Shown here: positions 22,366 through 35,058 of the stretch, in pieces
Numbering within the stretch: position 1 is the stretch's first letter
Layout: each line of letters begins with the position of its first letter
Source of the DNA: Lonicera japonica
Lineage: Eukaryota; Streptophyta; Magnoliopsida; Dipsacales; Caprifoliaceae
Assembly (NCBI GenBank): GCA_021464415.1
Contig: CM038471.1
Location: 36,553,234-36,617,233, forward strand
Reading direction: 5' to 3'
Length of the DNA: 64,000 nt
Notes under the pieces: generated by a model
What the model saw: the letters and a program-made list of their open reading frames with translations, nothing else
What the model was told of the DNA's origin: nothing
Databases searched by the model: none
Made by a program: the position numbers and the translations under genes

Positions 22366-22462
22366 TTAGACAAGAAAACAAATGACACCTTACTACTATT
22401 CACCCCAATTTAGTGGTAATTAATTTCCTATTCTTAATTATGTCTTTTTCGAGCTCTAGGAT

Positions 22463-25338
22463 TGATAAGTACCTAAAATTGTTATTTATAATTCCCCAAA
22501 TGCCTAACTTTAAGTGTCAAAAATTGAATTATGTTATCTAATGTTGACATTTAGTTGTTTTTCAAGTCTTAATCTTAATTGATGTAATTAAATAATTAAC
22601 TTTATTAAATATGTGAGACATGACACCTAAAGTGGCTTGGATAGTTTTTAAAGCATAACTTTTTTCTAGGATCTCCGAATCATGCGCTTTTTGAGCCTAA
22701 AATCAAGCGAATTTAGAGAGCTACAACTTTCCAGTTCACCACCTTTCCAAATTCGGCCATCTTCAGATCCAAAATTGCATTATAAAATTCCGGCAGCAAA
22801 AGAAAAAAAAATAGGGAAAATATTCCAAAAATGTGTGGTGCCCACTCTTATATTTTAAACACTCAACCCATAACCCAACACCCCACTTCCTAGACAATCT
22901 ACAATATTCTCTTAGACACTCCATTCCCCCTCACCCCATTATGATTCATATTTGGCCAAGAGATGTTGTGGATGTTTTAAATACTCGCAAGTGCACGAAT
23001 CGAATACTAGTATAGCTTAGGCAAGTACGAGGTCGAACCCTAGGAACTTAATGGATGGAACGTACGTATCTCTCTCACTAATTCTAATTAATTCCTAATC
23101 TAGCTTAGAAATTGAATGGGATGATTTATCAACTAGAAAATAAGAATAAAATAATAAACTAATAAAAATACTAATAAAATAATCAATTAATAAAATACTA
23201 GGGTGGCGGAGTCATATATTTGATATCATGTTCCCAGTATCCATGCTCAGCAAACTCTACTCTCTGTCTTGCACTAATTTGGTCTCTCGACTCTATTAGA
23301 TGCGAAAAATATATTCAATTAAGCCCAATTAAATTATAAAATCCAAGTGTTAATTCTTCCACAGCCAAACAAATGTATAAAATCAAAACACTCACTATAT
23401 CCATCAAAACACACCCTATATCCGCTTTCAACAAATCATAAGGTGAATCCAATAAAAAATAGTGAGAGTCCAATTTTATTTTTATCAATTAAAATAGGTA
23501 TTCAGTAGGAAAAATTATTTTTAACATTAAAGCATTAAATTTGTAGAGTCAATTGACATGAAGAACGTGCAAGCGAATCAATCAAATATACTCATCCTCA
23601 ACCCTAAAAAATAACCTAGCGTAGTATGCTCATAATTGAAACACAATACATAATTAAATAAATTAAATACTTACTTGAATGCGCACAAATAAATTGATGA
23701 AGAAAATAAATAATTATGAATTAATTTTGCCTCAAAATTAATCCACTGTTGCTTCTTGAAAACCGTACGTAGAAGAAACAAAATAAATTGTTCGCAGCTT
23801 TCGATAAATAACGAACAAGAAGAACAAAAAAACATAATAAAGCTAAATCAAAGCTATCTCGATAAACATGCCAAAGAAGAATAGAGAAAGGAGAAAGAAA
23901 ACTGTAGGCTGCGGCTGCTGTCGATGATGATTTACCTTTCTCCTCTCCCTTTTATAATAATTGATTAGCATGGGGTGGGCTTTAATAATGCTGGGCATTA
24001 AACTAACTAGATGGGCTTAGCAACTGGGCTACTCCTTTAATTGCTGGCTGCTTGACTAATGCATTGGGCTTGCTATTTTAATTGGCCCGTTGGACTTAAT
24101 TTATTTGTCGCACTGATTATATTTTGGTCATAACTTTGCGCTCCGAACTCTAATTGACGCAAGGTTTTCGCTCACGCGTAGCTAATTCAAAGCTCTAGAA
24201 CTTTCGTCTCTGGAGATTTCTTCAAAAACTTCTCAATTTAATTTCAAATACCTGAAAAGCTCCAAAAACACAACAAACGTAGTAATATATGCTCTTCAAG
24301 ATATATATTAGTGCCCTAAATTGTACCAATTTCTTGGCACATCAAGAGACTACACGAGAGTTTTGAAGAAAAGAGCAAGGTTTAGAGAAAGAGAGTTTGT
24401 TGTAGAGAGAGAAAATATTTGAGTGCTACAAATTTTTCTTCTTCTTGTAGTATTGTTTAATTTGTTGAAGAAGACAAGATTGTAGAGTGTTGAGAGAAAT
24501 TCTTTTACTCACATATTTGGAGATATTTAAGGAGCTATTTTATTATTTATTTTGTTCTTCTATCTTTATGGAAGGGTAATCTCCCTTTCAAGGGGAGAGA
24601 TGAAGCCCTATTTTTATTTGTGATTTAAAATTTTATAATATTACATAAATATACTCATTTGTGATTTTTCTTAAATAAGATCTTTGGATTACTCTACACA
24701 CCATAGGTGGTCCCATTTTGGTTTTTATTGTAGACTTAAGAAATGAGCAACATACCATAGGATTTTCTTAAGTTCATTTTATTTTCCAAATTTATCTTTT
24801 AGTTCTTGAGTGTTAATGTGAATGAGTGACAACCTTATATTATTATTATTTTTAAAAAGAAGAAAATATAGATCTTGAAAGGAAAAATATCTTATAAACA
24901 AATGAATTGTCAAATACTATTTGGTTAGCTTTTGAGTTCACTCTACATACCATAGGTGATTCCATTTAATCAAACTAGTGTAGAATTTATTTTGGGTATA
25001 TATGTGCAATAATATATTATTCTATATCCATTGATAATTAGGTGGTGGATTCTTAACTCTTGAAATCCGTACACTTTATTTTTCCAAAATAACTTTCTCC
25101 ACTTTTATTACATTTTATTAGTATTAGAATTATTCTTAAGAAAAGTAAGCATTTCTCAAAGATAAAAAAATGGTTTTTATTCTAAATCTATTATTTTCTC
25201 AATTTTGTTTTCATTGATTCCTAAATAACTCCCATGGATTTGACCCCTTACTACTACTATCTACGTTACTAATATATTTTGTAGGTACATAACGATTTTT
25301 GATCAAGCTAGTTTTAGCGACGAAAATAGCTCCTATCA
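22463..25338 (+). repeat. 5' LTR of the Athila-like host element (interrupted)
   Basis: Starts TGATAAGTACC and ends TCCTATCA. It matches 45537-47059 along its length apart from the solo LTR at 22964-24344. Net length without the insertion and its duplication is about 1490 bp, against 1523 bp for the 3' LTR. Confidence 0.9.
22964..24344 (-). mobile_element. Solo LTR of an Athila-type element, nested in the 5' LTR
   Basis: A 1381-bp block with TGTTGTGG...GGCACATCA termini is flanked by AGAGA duplications (22959-22963 and 24345-24349). The intact counterpart in the 3' LTR (about 46060) has no insert. The CTCGCAAGTGCACGAATCG and GGTCGAACCCTAGG stretches, and 24131-24230 resembling 41330-41430, suggest a minus-strand LTR related to that of the nested minus-strand element. 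No internal sequence remains. Confidence 0.85.
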
Positions 25339-25340
25339 AC

Positions 25341-25358
25341 TGGCGCCGTTGCCGGGGA
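25341..25358 (+). other. Primer-binding site (tRNA-Asp), Athila-like host
   Basis: TGGCGCCGTTGCCGGGGA, an 18-base match to the 3' end of plant tRNA-Asp as I know it, lies two bases after the 5' LTR. Confidence 0.92.
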
Positions 25359-26405
25359 GTTGACGCCAATGAAAATGACGTGGAGACTTTTTGAGATTTG
25401 TTAGATTTAGTTGTAATTATTCAATTTGGTTGTAAAATTAAATTTATTTATTTTTTGGACATTTTGGATTGTTTAAAAACTGTAATATTTTTTTATATGG
25501 TGTTCTAGGACTGCCCAGATTAAGTGTTAAAAAAAATTTATTTGCAAAAGAGAAACTAGACAAAATAGATATTGCATTTTTGGAAGGAAAAAAAAAAGAA
25601 CACTTGAAGACTCTCTATTTTGGGTCAGTAAGACTCTCGGGGACGACTGAAATTTAGGAGAAATTTTCCCCTGATCGACTTAACCGAATCATCACCCCGC
25701 TTGCGGGAGGTACAATTTTCATCACTTGCGAATCTCCTGTCAGTGAGTCAATTCATATGTGCTCTAATTGCTATGGATTTATTTTTAGCACATTTATTTT
25801 GAATGGTTAATGATGAATAATTGGACGTAAAGCCTAGCCCGGCTATTGAAACAACTTGGGATTTCATTACTCACTCAATCGCTTATCCATTTGCTTGTGA
25901 TCCTAAGCCGTCATTAATTAAAATCAACTCACTAGCAAGCCAAATAGGATTCGGTGTTCATAGGACCTCTAAAGAAAAGAAGTGATCGGTAACCACTCTA
26001 ATGAGCTCTTCTAAGCCTATGGTAGATTGACTAGTTGGTATTTAAGTGGTGCCTTTGTAACCCTCCAACGTATTAGTCCTTCGGTCCTGATTTGGCAGAA
26101 TTTAATTGGTAAGCATCTAGGACAATTTTTATTGTTCATTTCGATCAAATCTGGATAAGAGTGGAAGCACAAAATTTTCAATCAGGTGGTGTCAAAGAGC
26201 TCTCGCTTTCCCACCCGCAAATAATTAAAATTGACTACCCTTTCACTAAATTGAATATAAGAATTGGTTATATGCTATCTAGGAATTCTTTCCTTTATTA
26301 GTGTACGTCAACAAATTAGGATTGTAGTCATTTTGTGTCCTATTTTCTTGAGCTACCCATTTATTCTTTTTGGAAAGTCAAATTTCACAATATTTATCTC
26401 ATGAG
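25359..26405. other. Leader of the Athila-like host element
   Basis: Long untranslated leader between primer site and gag, as usual in Athila elements. No conserved gene is seen. Confidence 0.6.
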
Positions 26406-27362
26406 ATGCGAAAGTCCAAAAGGCTACTGAACCGATCGCGTAGCAATTCAACTCTTGATTCACGAGATACGGATATCTATGATCTTATAGTAGACCTCAC
26501 CCCATTTTCCATAGACTTGAGTCCAAGTTCACCCACATCTCCCATCGTTTAAATTCCCCATTCGAAAATGGCGGAAGAACTTCCATTGAAGGACTACTTT
26601 GCTCCTATCACTGCAAATCCTCCATCTTGTATTGTCCTCCCGGCTACTACCGCAACTCATTTTGAAATTCATCTAGCGACGATTTCAATGTTACCCAATT
26701 TTCATGGCTTAGACCGAGAGAATCCATACCCTCACTTGGGAAAATTTCTCAATGTCGGTGCAACCTTTAAGAACCAAAATCTAAATGATGAGAATGTTCG
26801 GTTAAGGTTGTCCCCTTTCTCCCTTCATGACAAAGCTTTTTTGTGGGTTAATTCTTTGCCACAAGATTCAATTCGCTTATAGGATCAATTAGCCAAAAAG
26901 TTCATGTCTAAATTCTACCCAATGAATCGAACAAATGAAATGCACCAGTCCATCCAAGATTTTCGTCAAAAAGACAATGAACAATTTTATAAAACATGGG
27001 ATAGATTTCAGGATTTCATTATTAAATGTCCTCATCATGGCATTGATAAAAGTCGTCTAGTCCAATGTTTTCATGATGGTCTCAGTCCCACTTCTCGTAA
27101 CATGATAGAGTCCATGCATAAAGGAAAGTTCATGCATCTCACTCCCACTGAAGCCTACACATTTTTAACTGAACTAGGAGGAGATTCACAACAGTGGGAT
27201 GCTTCTAAAGAATTTTCTAGGTCTAACCCAAGTCTTAGAAATAGTGGTAGGTATGAAATCAAAATTTACCAAGAGTTAAAGAACTTAATACAAGGTTTCA
27301 ACCAAGGTTTAACAACTTTGACTAAAAGAGTTGAGGCTTTAGCCTGTTTAATGCAAAAGTAA
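26406..27362 (+). pseudogene. gag of the Athila-like host element (two in-frame stops)
   Basis: The likely ATG is at 26406 (MRKSKRLLNRSR). One frame runs through stops at 26550-26552 and 26880-26882 to a TAA at 27360. The retrotransposon gag core is clear: LPNFHGLDRENPY, LSPFSLHDKA-LWVNSLP, KKFMSKFYP, FYKTWDRFQDF-KCPHHG and FHDGLS. In Athila elements this forms the capsid. The sequence keeps frame otherwise, so decay is modest. Confidence 0.88.
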
Positions 27363-29455
27363 ATTGTTGAGCCTACTCCAGTCATGAGTATCCACGGTGA
27401 GCCCAACACATTTTCATGCACTATCTGTTCTAGTGCACACCATACCGCTCACTCATGCCCAACCTTCTTTCCTGAACCTGAGCCAATTATGGAACAAGCC
27501 TTTAAGTTCAACAACTTTAGGAAACCCAATCTGGCTAGTTTCAGTTAGACATACAATTCTGAGTGGAGGAACCATCATAACTTCTTTTGGAAGCAAGATC
27601 AGTCTTCGAATCCGCAACATTCGCAACCTCAAGTTAGGGGTCCTTTAGGTTCCCAAGCCCAAGCTAGGCAGAATTCAAACTAGTTTCCAAATGATCGCCA
27701 CGTTTTTTACATCAAAGTGGAAACCATTCGGGAAATCAACGGATTGTCCATTCGTCTAGTCATTCTTATGGCTCTGTGCCTCAGTTAAGTGCTACTAGAT
27801 AGCTGGTTTCTCAACTTCCATATGCTGCCCCTCAATAGCAATCGAAACCAGCTCTCGAAGACCTTATGTTGCCATTTCTCACGCAACAACAACAAACTCT
27901 TAATGCCCATACACAAAGCACCTCTCAAGCAATCCAACAAATGCAACAAGAGTTGAGTCAATTGACTGCTAAGAGAGACAAAGGTAAATTCCCTAGTCAA
28001 CCAATTGCTAAGCCAAAAGGTAATAGCAAAGAGCCTATGTATGAGGTTGGTTGCTTTTCTGGTTAAGAGCAATTTCAAGGTGAGTTGAAGTCTGTCACCA
28101 GCTTAAGATCAGGGCGGCAAATTGACAATCATGTTAAAATGCCTAATGATTCCATTGGGAATGGTACATCTGTCATTCCCAAATTCCCTCATAGTGAACC
28201 AGAAGTTGTGGTTCAAGATACAAATCTGTCGAAGGAGGATTCCAAAGTTTCACTCAAGAAAAAAGAAATGACTCAACCTAAGGAAACAATTTATGTGCCT
28301 CGGGCACCCTTTCCTGATAGGTTAACATTGACCACCAAAGCAAAGCACTTTAATGAGAGCAAGGAAATGTTCCAAAATGTTCATATCAACATTCCATTCC
28401 TTACTGCCATTAAGCAAATCCCTTCGTATGCTAAGTTCTTGAAAGACTTGTGTACTGTCAAGCGGAAGACAAATGTCCCACATGACGCTTTCATAGCCGA
28501 ACATGCTATATCTGTCATTCAGCGAAAAACTGTTATCAAATACAGAGATCTTGGTCGTCCTACGATCCCATGCAAGTTAGGTAACAAGTATTCAACTCAC
28601 GCGTTACTTGATTTAGGAGCCAGTGTTAATTTCTTACCATATTCTCTCTACTAAGAGTTGAGCTTTCAAGATATGAAGCCCACTCGAGTCACCCTACAAT
28701 TGGCAGATCGTTCTGTCAAAGTCCCCCGAGGAATTGTTGAGGATGTTTTGGTTAAGGTGTCTGACTTTTATTACCCAGTTGATTTTATAGTTTTAGACAC
28801 CTAACCCTCTGATGAAAACTCCATCCCAATCATTTTGGGATGTCCTTTTCTTGCCACTACAAATGCGGTCATTAACTGTAAGAATGGGTCTATGACTCTT
28901 ACCTTTGGTAATATGATAGTGGAAGTCAATATTTTTCAACTCATGAAACAGCCTTTTAATGTTGAAATAGTAGAAGAAGTGTGTGTTATCGATAGTCTTG
29001 TTCAAGAAATGGTGGACCATTCTTATCTTAATGACCCTATCCAATAATGTCTAAATTTTCTTGAATCAGATTTTGATTTAGATGATGCCATGGATAGTGT
29101 CAATTCTTTATTATACTCCACCACTTTAATAGACATTGATAAATGGATCACTGAGAATGAAACTTGGATAGATTTCTTTGAATTTTTTTATCTCGATCCA
29201 ATTCTTGGTATAGATATTGGCCCTAACAATGTGGCTAAGTCTGATTGCGATTCCATGCTTGCAACTGTACCTGAAATTGAGTTCACCAATGTTCAGGATT
29301 CACTAAAAAGTTTGGACCTAAAGTCATTGCCTTTTGAGTTGAAATATATCCATTTAGGTTCAAATCAAACTCATCCAGTCATCATTGCCTCCGATTTGAC
29401 TTTCGAGCAAGAAGTAAATTTAGTCGATATTCTAAGAAAGCACAATTTGCCTTAG
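27363..29455 (+). pseudogene. gag C-terminus and protease region of the Athila-like host
   Basis: Broken pieces follow gag: a cysteine/histidine segment near 27415-27460 (CTICSSAHHTAHSC, knuckle-like), a glutamine-rich linker (27866-28066) and a protease part (28085-28654) containing SYAKFLKDLCTVKRK and DLGASVNFLP. The latter is the Athila version of the D-(S/L)-G-A active site and still has its aspartate. A stop directly follows LPYSLY. The protease tail (ILGCPFLATTNAVI, 28830-28870) and the linker to RT (29090-29455) continue in shifted frames. Confidence 0.82.
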
Positions 29456-30325
29456 GTTGGAACATATCTGACCTTAGAGGTATCAGTTCGACTATTTCTA
29501 GAAGATGGTGCACAAACTTCTCGTGAGCCATAATGTCGATTAAACCCAGTCATGAAAAGGTTGCTCGATTAGAAGTCCTTAAGTTGCTTGATGTAGGAAT
29601 CGTATACCCTATCTTTGACAGCAATGGGTCAGCCCCATTCATGTTATTCCAAACAAATCTGGTGTCACTGTTGTAAAAAATAGTGATAATGAGCTAATCC
29701 CAGCCAAAATCTCGACTAGATGGCGTGTCTTTATTGATTACCGAAAATTAAATAGTGTCACAAAGAAAGATCATTTTCCTTTTCCTTTCATAAACCAAAT
29801 GCTTGAGCGACTTACTGGGCATTCTTTTTATTGTTTCCTAGATGGCTATTATGGGTACAATCAAATTTTCATCGCTCCTCAAGACCAAGAAAAAACTACC
29901 TTCACATGTCCATTTGGCACATTTGCCTATTCGCGCATGCCATTCGGCTTGTGCAACGCACCTACGACTTTTCAAAAGTGTATGATGAGCATTTTCACTT
30001 ACATGGTGGAACGATTCTTAGAGGTCTTTATAGATGATTTCTCGATGTATGGCTCATCCTTTGATCAATGCCTATCTCATCTGACCATGGTGTTAGAACG
30101 ATGTCAAGAAAAGAATTTAGTTCTTAATTGGGAAAAATGTCATTTCATGGTAAAAAAGGGTATTGTTTTGGGACATGTAATCTCTTGCAAAGGTATTGAT
30201 GTTGATAAGGAAAAGATTGATTTAATCTCCTCTTTACCATCTCCTAGGTTAATTAAGGATATCTGTTCCTTTTTAGGGCATGCCGGTTTCTATTGGCGAT
30301 TTATTAAGGATTTTTCTAAGATAGC
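29456..30325 (+). pseudogene. Reverse transcriptase, N-terminal part, of the Athila-like host (interrupted)
   Basis: The frame is shifted several times before 29799 (D-Y-R-K-L-N region near 29740). It is then open with FLDGYYGYNQIFIAP, FAYSRMPFGLCNAPTTF, VFIDDFSMYG (catalytic box), CHFMVKKGIVLGH and FLGHAGFYWRF. It ends at FSKI, where the opposite-strand element begins (30326). The continuation, RPLTNLFSKD, is at 41863. The catalytic aspartates are intact. Confidence 0.9.
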
Positions 30326-32691
30326 TCCCCCAACTAACGTATTGCTAGTCTCTAGCAATGAAATGATCTTTATTACAAGCCAACTAAAAAAAACACGAAA
30401 AAGAAAGACCAAAAATACAATCCTAATCTTAAACAGTTGCATTAAGCGTATGCAATAAGCCTTTAAACCTGTAGGTCACCCCTAGTAGGACGAGTTTTGT
30501 CTCGTGAGGGTTTGCAGTGAATCTACCCACAAAATGCATGATTGCAAGAAAAATCTAGCCAAAGTATCTAAAAGTTTGTCCTTTCAAAAATAGCTAAGCA
30601 AGAACTCAACAAGACTCATGCAATATATTAGCAAAAGATATTCAGGAAAGGTGCAAGTATTGATAACAATTGAAAAGATGCATACATAAGTGAATTTAAG
30701 TGTTCATACTTAAACAGTTATATTAACTTGTCAATGTCAATGCCAATCATGGGATAAAGCTCTTGTTCATCATTAAGCCTCAACTCAATTCTCACTGGGC
30801 ATACACTCTACAAATGAATAACTAGAAATAGGTGTAGCACTCTACATACGGGCTAAGGATTGTTCGTAAGCAAATTCAAATGCCTCACGTATGTTTTCTT
30901 TGAAAGACGCCAAAATGAAAGAATGAGAGTCTTTTAAACTAATATTCAGTTATTAAGAAACGAGACTGATATATCTGCCTTTTTATTGTTTAAACCACAA
31001 ACTAAACCTTTAGGGATCAATTAGGACTTTGCTAGGTTGTAATGGGGTTAAGGGTAGTGGTTATGAAATGAACGGGTCAAATGAGGGATCAAAAGATTCA
31101 TTGGCTCAGTTAACTCGAGAGGTATATAAATGAACCTCTATATCAAACACATACCCAAATTTTACTTTCTGCATTATCATCCCAATACGCTTACTTTTTT
31201 TTATTATTATTAAGGCATTCTTTTGATATCTATTTTTTTAATTGCCTTTTCTCACTCTATACTTTTTTTTCAAAGTAAGATATTCTTCTCTTTTTTGGTT
31301 TTTTTTTAATACAATTTAGGCCTTTGATTTTGAGCCCTACTGCTAATGAGCCAAAAAGGTAAGTAAATTATGAAATTTGGGCTCGGTTATTCATTTGGTA
31401 TATCAATATGAATCAAGCTTCAGGCTTCAAATTGGCTACTAAGGATAAAACATAACGGGTAGGCCAAGGCTTTATAGGCTAATGAAAGATGGCCTATGTC
31501 ATTTCCCTAATGTTAATTCTAGATTTAAACAATAAGGCAGTAGCAATCTCATGGACAAACCTTTCTAAACTGAATAAGAGTGATAGTAGAAAGACTCGAA
31601 CAATTTAATAAACGCTTTCAAAAGAATCAGAATTTTTAACTAATAACTCTCAAAATAAGGAAGAAAGGCTCAACTCCTCACAAGGCTATATAGTCTCCAC
31701 TCATTGTGAACAAGGCATTTCCCAGTCATGGTATATCAATCTAGTCTATAAACATGAACAAGTAAATTCAAATCGGCATATAACTTTTCAAACATAATAA
31801 GAATAAACATTTTCAAGATTATCTGACGCTACCAAGCATGCTAAGTCTAATCATGAATGCGTCGTCGCCCAATGAAAGGGAACAAGAAAGATACCATCAG
31901 GCGACTTAGGCTTGCAATCTCTTATATTTTTTTATTTTTGAAAAATTTTAATTTTTTTTAAAGGGAAAGCAGGGAAATCCTAACTAATGTACTAACATGC
32001 ATGCTTTTTGAGAAAAAATAAAAATGACCTAAGGTCTCCCTTGCCCCAACTAAAATCCTTCATTGTCCTCAATATAAACAACTAAGCATTAAAGCATGGA
32101 TGTAAGGACATGTAATAAAAGATAATGGAGAAAATGGTATACCTCACGGCAGATAGGCTAAGCGAAAGCTGTATGTTAGCACATAGATATTTTACAAAAA
32201 TCTAAAATTATGAAAAAGAAAGAAAGAAAATAACTACGAAAAGAAAAAAAAATAACAAAACTACTATACATACCTACCATACTTTACCTGCTATAGCGAT
32301 GGCTATGCCACATACATAATGTGACATCACCTAGCTGTATGCTGTAAACGTAGGTGCACTCACCTACAATGCTCAAATCTAGTATCCAGAACTGCCATAA
32401 AATTCTCCTCATCTCGGCCTCATAACGGGGTCTCTAAAATAGCCTCCCCCACATCCTCCTCGCATAAGCTGAATAATTTGGGAGGACTAGAACTCTCCCC
32501 AAAATTGGGTTGCGTATTATGCTCAAGTCTGACGGATGGCAGAGGCAGGGGTTGTACGGGTCAATGGCGTCTTCTGCAAATAAGAAGCGCGAAGTCATTC
32601 GCCTAACTCTGCCTCCGCTCTCCTGGATAAGTAAGATATACTCATATCCGCATGCTATTGGGGGCGGGCTACTGACTACCCGGCCTCTCGA
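30326..32691 (-). other. 3' untranslated region and polypurine tract of the minus-strand Athila-like element
   Basis: On the minus strand it ends GACTAGCAATACG...GTTGGGGGAG, parallel to GACTAGCAAAATGC...TTGGGGGTGGTG before the host's 3' LTR. The stretch at about 30455-30530 matches the complement of 45360-45425. No gene is seen in these 2.3 kb. Confidence 0.7.
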
Positions 32692-33234
32692 CTATCTATT
32701 ACTCTTTAGTGGGGTAACAGGGACTAGATATTCATCTGGATCATCCTCCTCATGATCAGACTCTTCATCTGACTCAGATTCAAGTTCAATTTGCTCCTCT
32801 TCTGAGTATGATTCCTCTTTTGGCTCTGAAAGATTGGACTCGTGTTGCTCTTCATCTGGCTCAGGCTCAAATTGCTCCTCTTTAGGATCAGACTCGAATG
32901 GGTCCTCCTTAGGATCAGATTCTGGCTCTTCTTCAGGATCAGATTCTGGCTCTTCTTCAGGATCAGACTCTGACTCGCTCATGTGACCGCAGGTCCTTTC
33001 ATACGAACCAGCATTCTGTAGACTATAAAACTCCACGTCTCCATCAGTCTTCATATTGTCTTTAGCATCATGCTGTAAATAATCTTTACTGTCTGCCTCT
33101 TCTGCAAATAACTTTCTCTTACAAGATGGTGGTGCACGCTTAGGGGAGATACTCGCCTCAGCCATTTCGGTAAATCGAGCAGGCCAAGAATGTCTCACCC
33201 TAACGTGCAAAGGGGATCCTACAGTCGGCCCCAT
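32692..33234 (-). CDS. Extra acidic-repeat ORF downstream of pol (minus-strand element)
   Basis: An uninterrupted frame of up to 180 residues, with a likely internal start at MAEASISPKRAPPSCKRK. The N-terminal part is basic (KR-rich, like a nuclear-localisation signal). The C-terminal half is an acidic low-complexity region with tandem ESDPEEEP units. It stands where Athila elements carry an additional ORF after integrase. No transmembrane segment or signal peptide is visible, so an envelope-like role is not supported by this piece. It is notable that it stays open while gag and pol have stops, though low-complexity sequence avoids stops by composition. Function unknown. Confidence 0.5.
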   Translation of the reverse strand: MGPTVGSPLHVRVRHSWPARFTEMAEASISPKRAPPSCKRKLFAEEADSKDYLQHDAKDNMKTDGDVEFYSLQNAGSYERTCGHMSESESDPEEEPESDPEEEPESDPKEDPFESDPKEEQFEPEPDEEQHESNLSEPKEESYSEEEQIELESESDEESDHEEDDPDEYLVPVTPLKSNR

Positions 33235-34020
33235 CCCTATTATGTCTTGAGAACGCTTGTTTGAAGAAGAAATATTGCAGGAGAAAAATTATCTAGCATA
33301 GTGCTAAAGACAGGTATTGTACAATAATATCTGTGGCTCGGGAGCGTGCTTTATCTAGACATGAAACAATATATATATAAGTATAGGCATATAAGCATGA
33401 CAGTGAAACAAGATTATACAATAACAACAAATACTATAGTGACAAACTTCATCATTGAAACTTGAAACAGATAGATAATAGCGCTAGTACAAGTTTCAAG
33501 TAAAAGTTAAAAGAAAGAAATAAAAGAAAGCTAAAAAAATAAAAAATAAAAAAAATAATAAACATTTACATAATATACAAACTATACAGTAGTGTCAGCA
33601 CCTTCTCAACTAGTCCTCAGCATTATAATCGGGTTCCCCCAACTGAATGCTCTCGTCACTATCATCAAGCTTTTTCAGAAATAGCTTCAGTCTATGCCCA
33701 TTGACTTTGAATGTGCTACCATCCCTTGGATTCTCCAATTCCATTGCTCCATAAGGAAAGACATTATGAGCTTTATAGGGACCAGTCCATTTTGATCGAA
33801 GTTTTTCAAGAAATAAATGGAGCCTTTAATCGTATAGAAACACTTTCTGTCCAGGCCCAAAATTTTTCCTTAGTACTTTTTGATCATGAAAACACTTAGT
33901 TCTTTCCTTAAAAATCTTTGAATTGTCATACGCACCATGGCGTAACTCCTCAAGTTCATTCAACTACAAACTCCTCTCTTTGCCACTTTCTCGAAGATCG
34001 AAATTCATAGTTTTAATAGC
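33235..34020 (-). pseudogene. Integrase tail and linker, minus-strand Athila-like element
   Basis: On the minus strand, sense continues past the integrase core into the C-terminal tail (complement of about 33690-34000, including the KWTGPYKAHN-like and G-S-T-FKVNGHRLK-like segments typical of Athila pol ends). Stops interrupt it near 33960 and 33830. The region up to 33235 is non-coding. Confidence 0.6.
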
Positions 34021-34989
34021 CTAGAATGCTTTATGTTCAATCTCCTGAGGGAGATGACATGCCTTACCGTAAACCATCCTGTAAGGGGACATACTCAAAT
34101 TCGTTTTGTAGGCGGTCCTATATGCCCATAAAGCATCTGTCAAACGAATAGACCAATCTCTCCGATTAACATTGACTATTTTCTCGAGAATTTGCTTGAT
34201 CTCTCTGTTGGCTAATTCAGCTTGCCCATTTGTCTGTGGGTGATATGACAAAGCAACACGATGGTTCACTCCATAATGCTGCTCAATTTCTCGAACGGTT
34301 TGTTACAGAAGTGAGTCCCTTGATCACTTATAATCACCTTTGGCATGCCAAACCTAGAAAGAATATCATGTTTAAGGAATGTAATAACCGTGAAGTGATC
34401 ATTATTTCTAGTGGGAATGGCTTCAACCCATTTAGATACATATTCGACAGAGCGACAAGAATGTACTGGTACCCAAAAGACGGTGGAAATGGCCCCATAA
34501 AATTTATACCCCAACACTCAAAAATTTCAACTGACATGATATTAGTTAGAGCCATCATGTTCCTTCTTGAATTGACACCTAACATCTGACAACGAGCGCA
34601 ATTCTACAGTGGTTCTTTACATCTTTAAAAAGAGTAGGCCAGTAGAAACCACATTGTAGAATTTTATCAGCTGTCTTCCGAAAAGAAAAGTGGCCCCCGC
34701 ATGCTGTTTCATGACAAGCATACATGATGGATTTAGCTTCATTTGCTGGGACACATCTTTGAAATATTTGATCAGGACAGTACTTATACAAGTACAGATC
34801 ATAAAAATAGAAATTCTTTACCAAGGTAAAGAATCGATTTCTCTCTTGATGAGGCCAATCAAGAACCTTTCTTGTGGCAAGATAATTTATGATATCCGCA
34901 TACCATGGCAAACTACGAACAGCCATCAACTATTCATCTGGGAAATTTTCCTTAATAGGTAAATTGTCTGTGTCTATAACTTCACTAGT
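34021..34989 (-). pseudogene. Integrase core, minus-strand Athila-like element
   Basis: Pieces in shifting frames include the zinc-binding N-terminal region (MYACHETACGGHFS, FYWPTLFKD), the first catalytic part (WGINFMGPFPPS, in which the usual D of 'GIDF' reads N), SDQGTHFCN with the second aspartate, and [18 protein letters not shown] with the glutamate. The loss of the first aspartate plus frameshifts near 34580, 34515 and 34265 mean no active integrase. Confidence 0.82.
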
Positions 34990-35058
34990 GAGCCTAGATA
35001 GGTGATCAGCTACCACATTTTCTACTCCTTTCTTATCTTTGATAATCAAGTCAAATTC

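Noticed and set aside
32692..33234. Envelope-like gene of the Athila-like element
   Set aside because: No signal peptide, transmembrane segment or cysteine pattern; only an acidic-repeat ORF can be supported.
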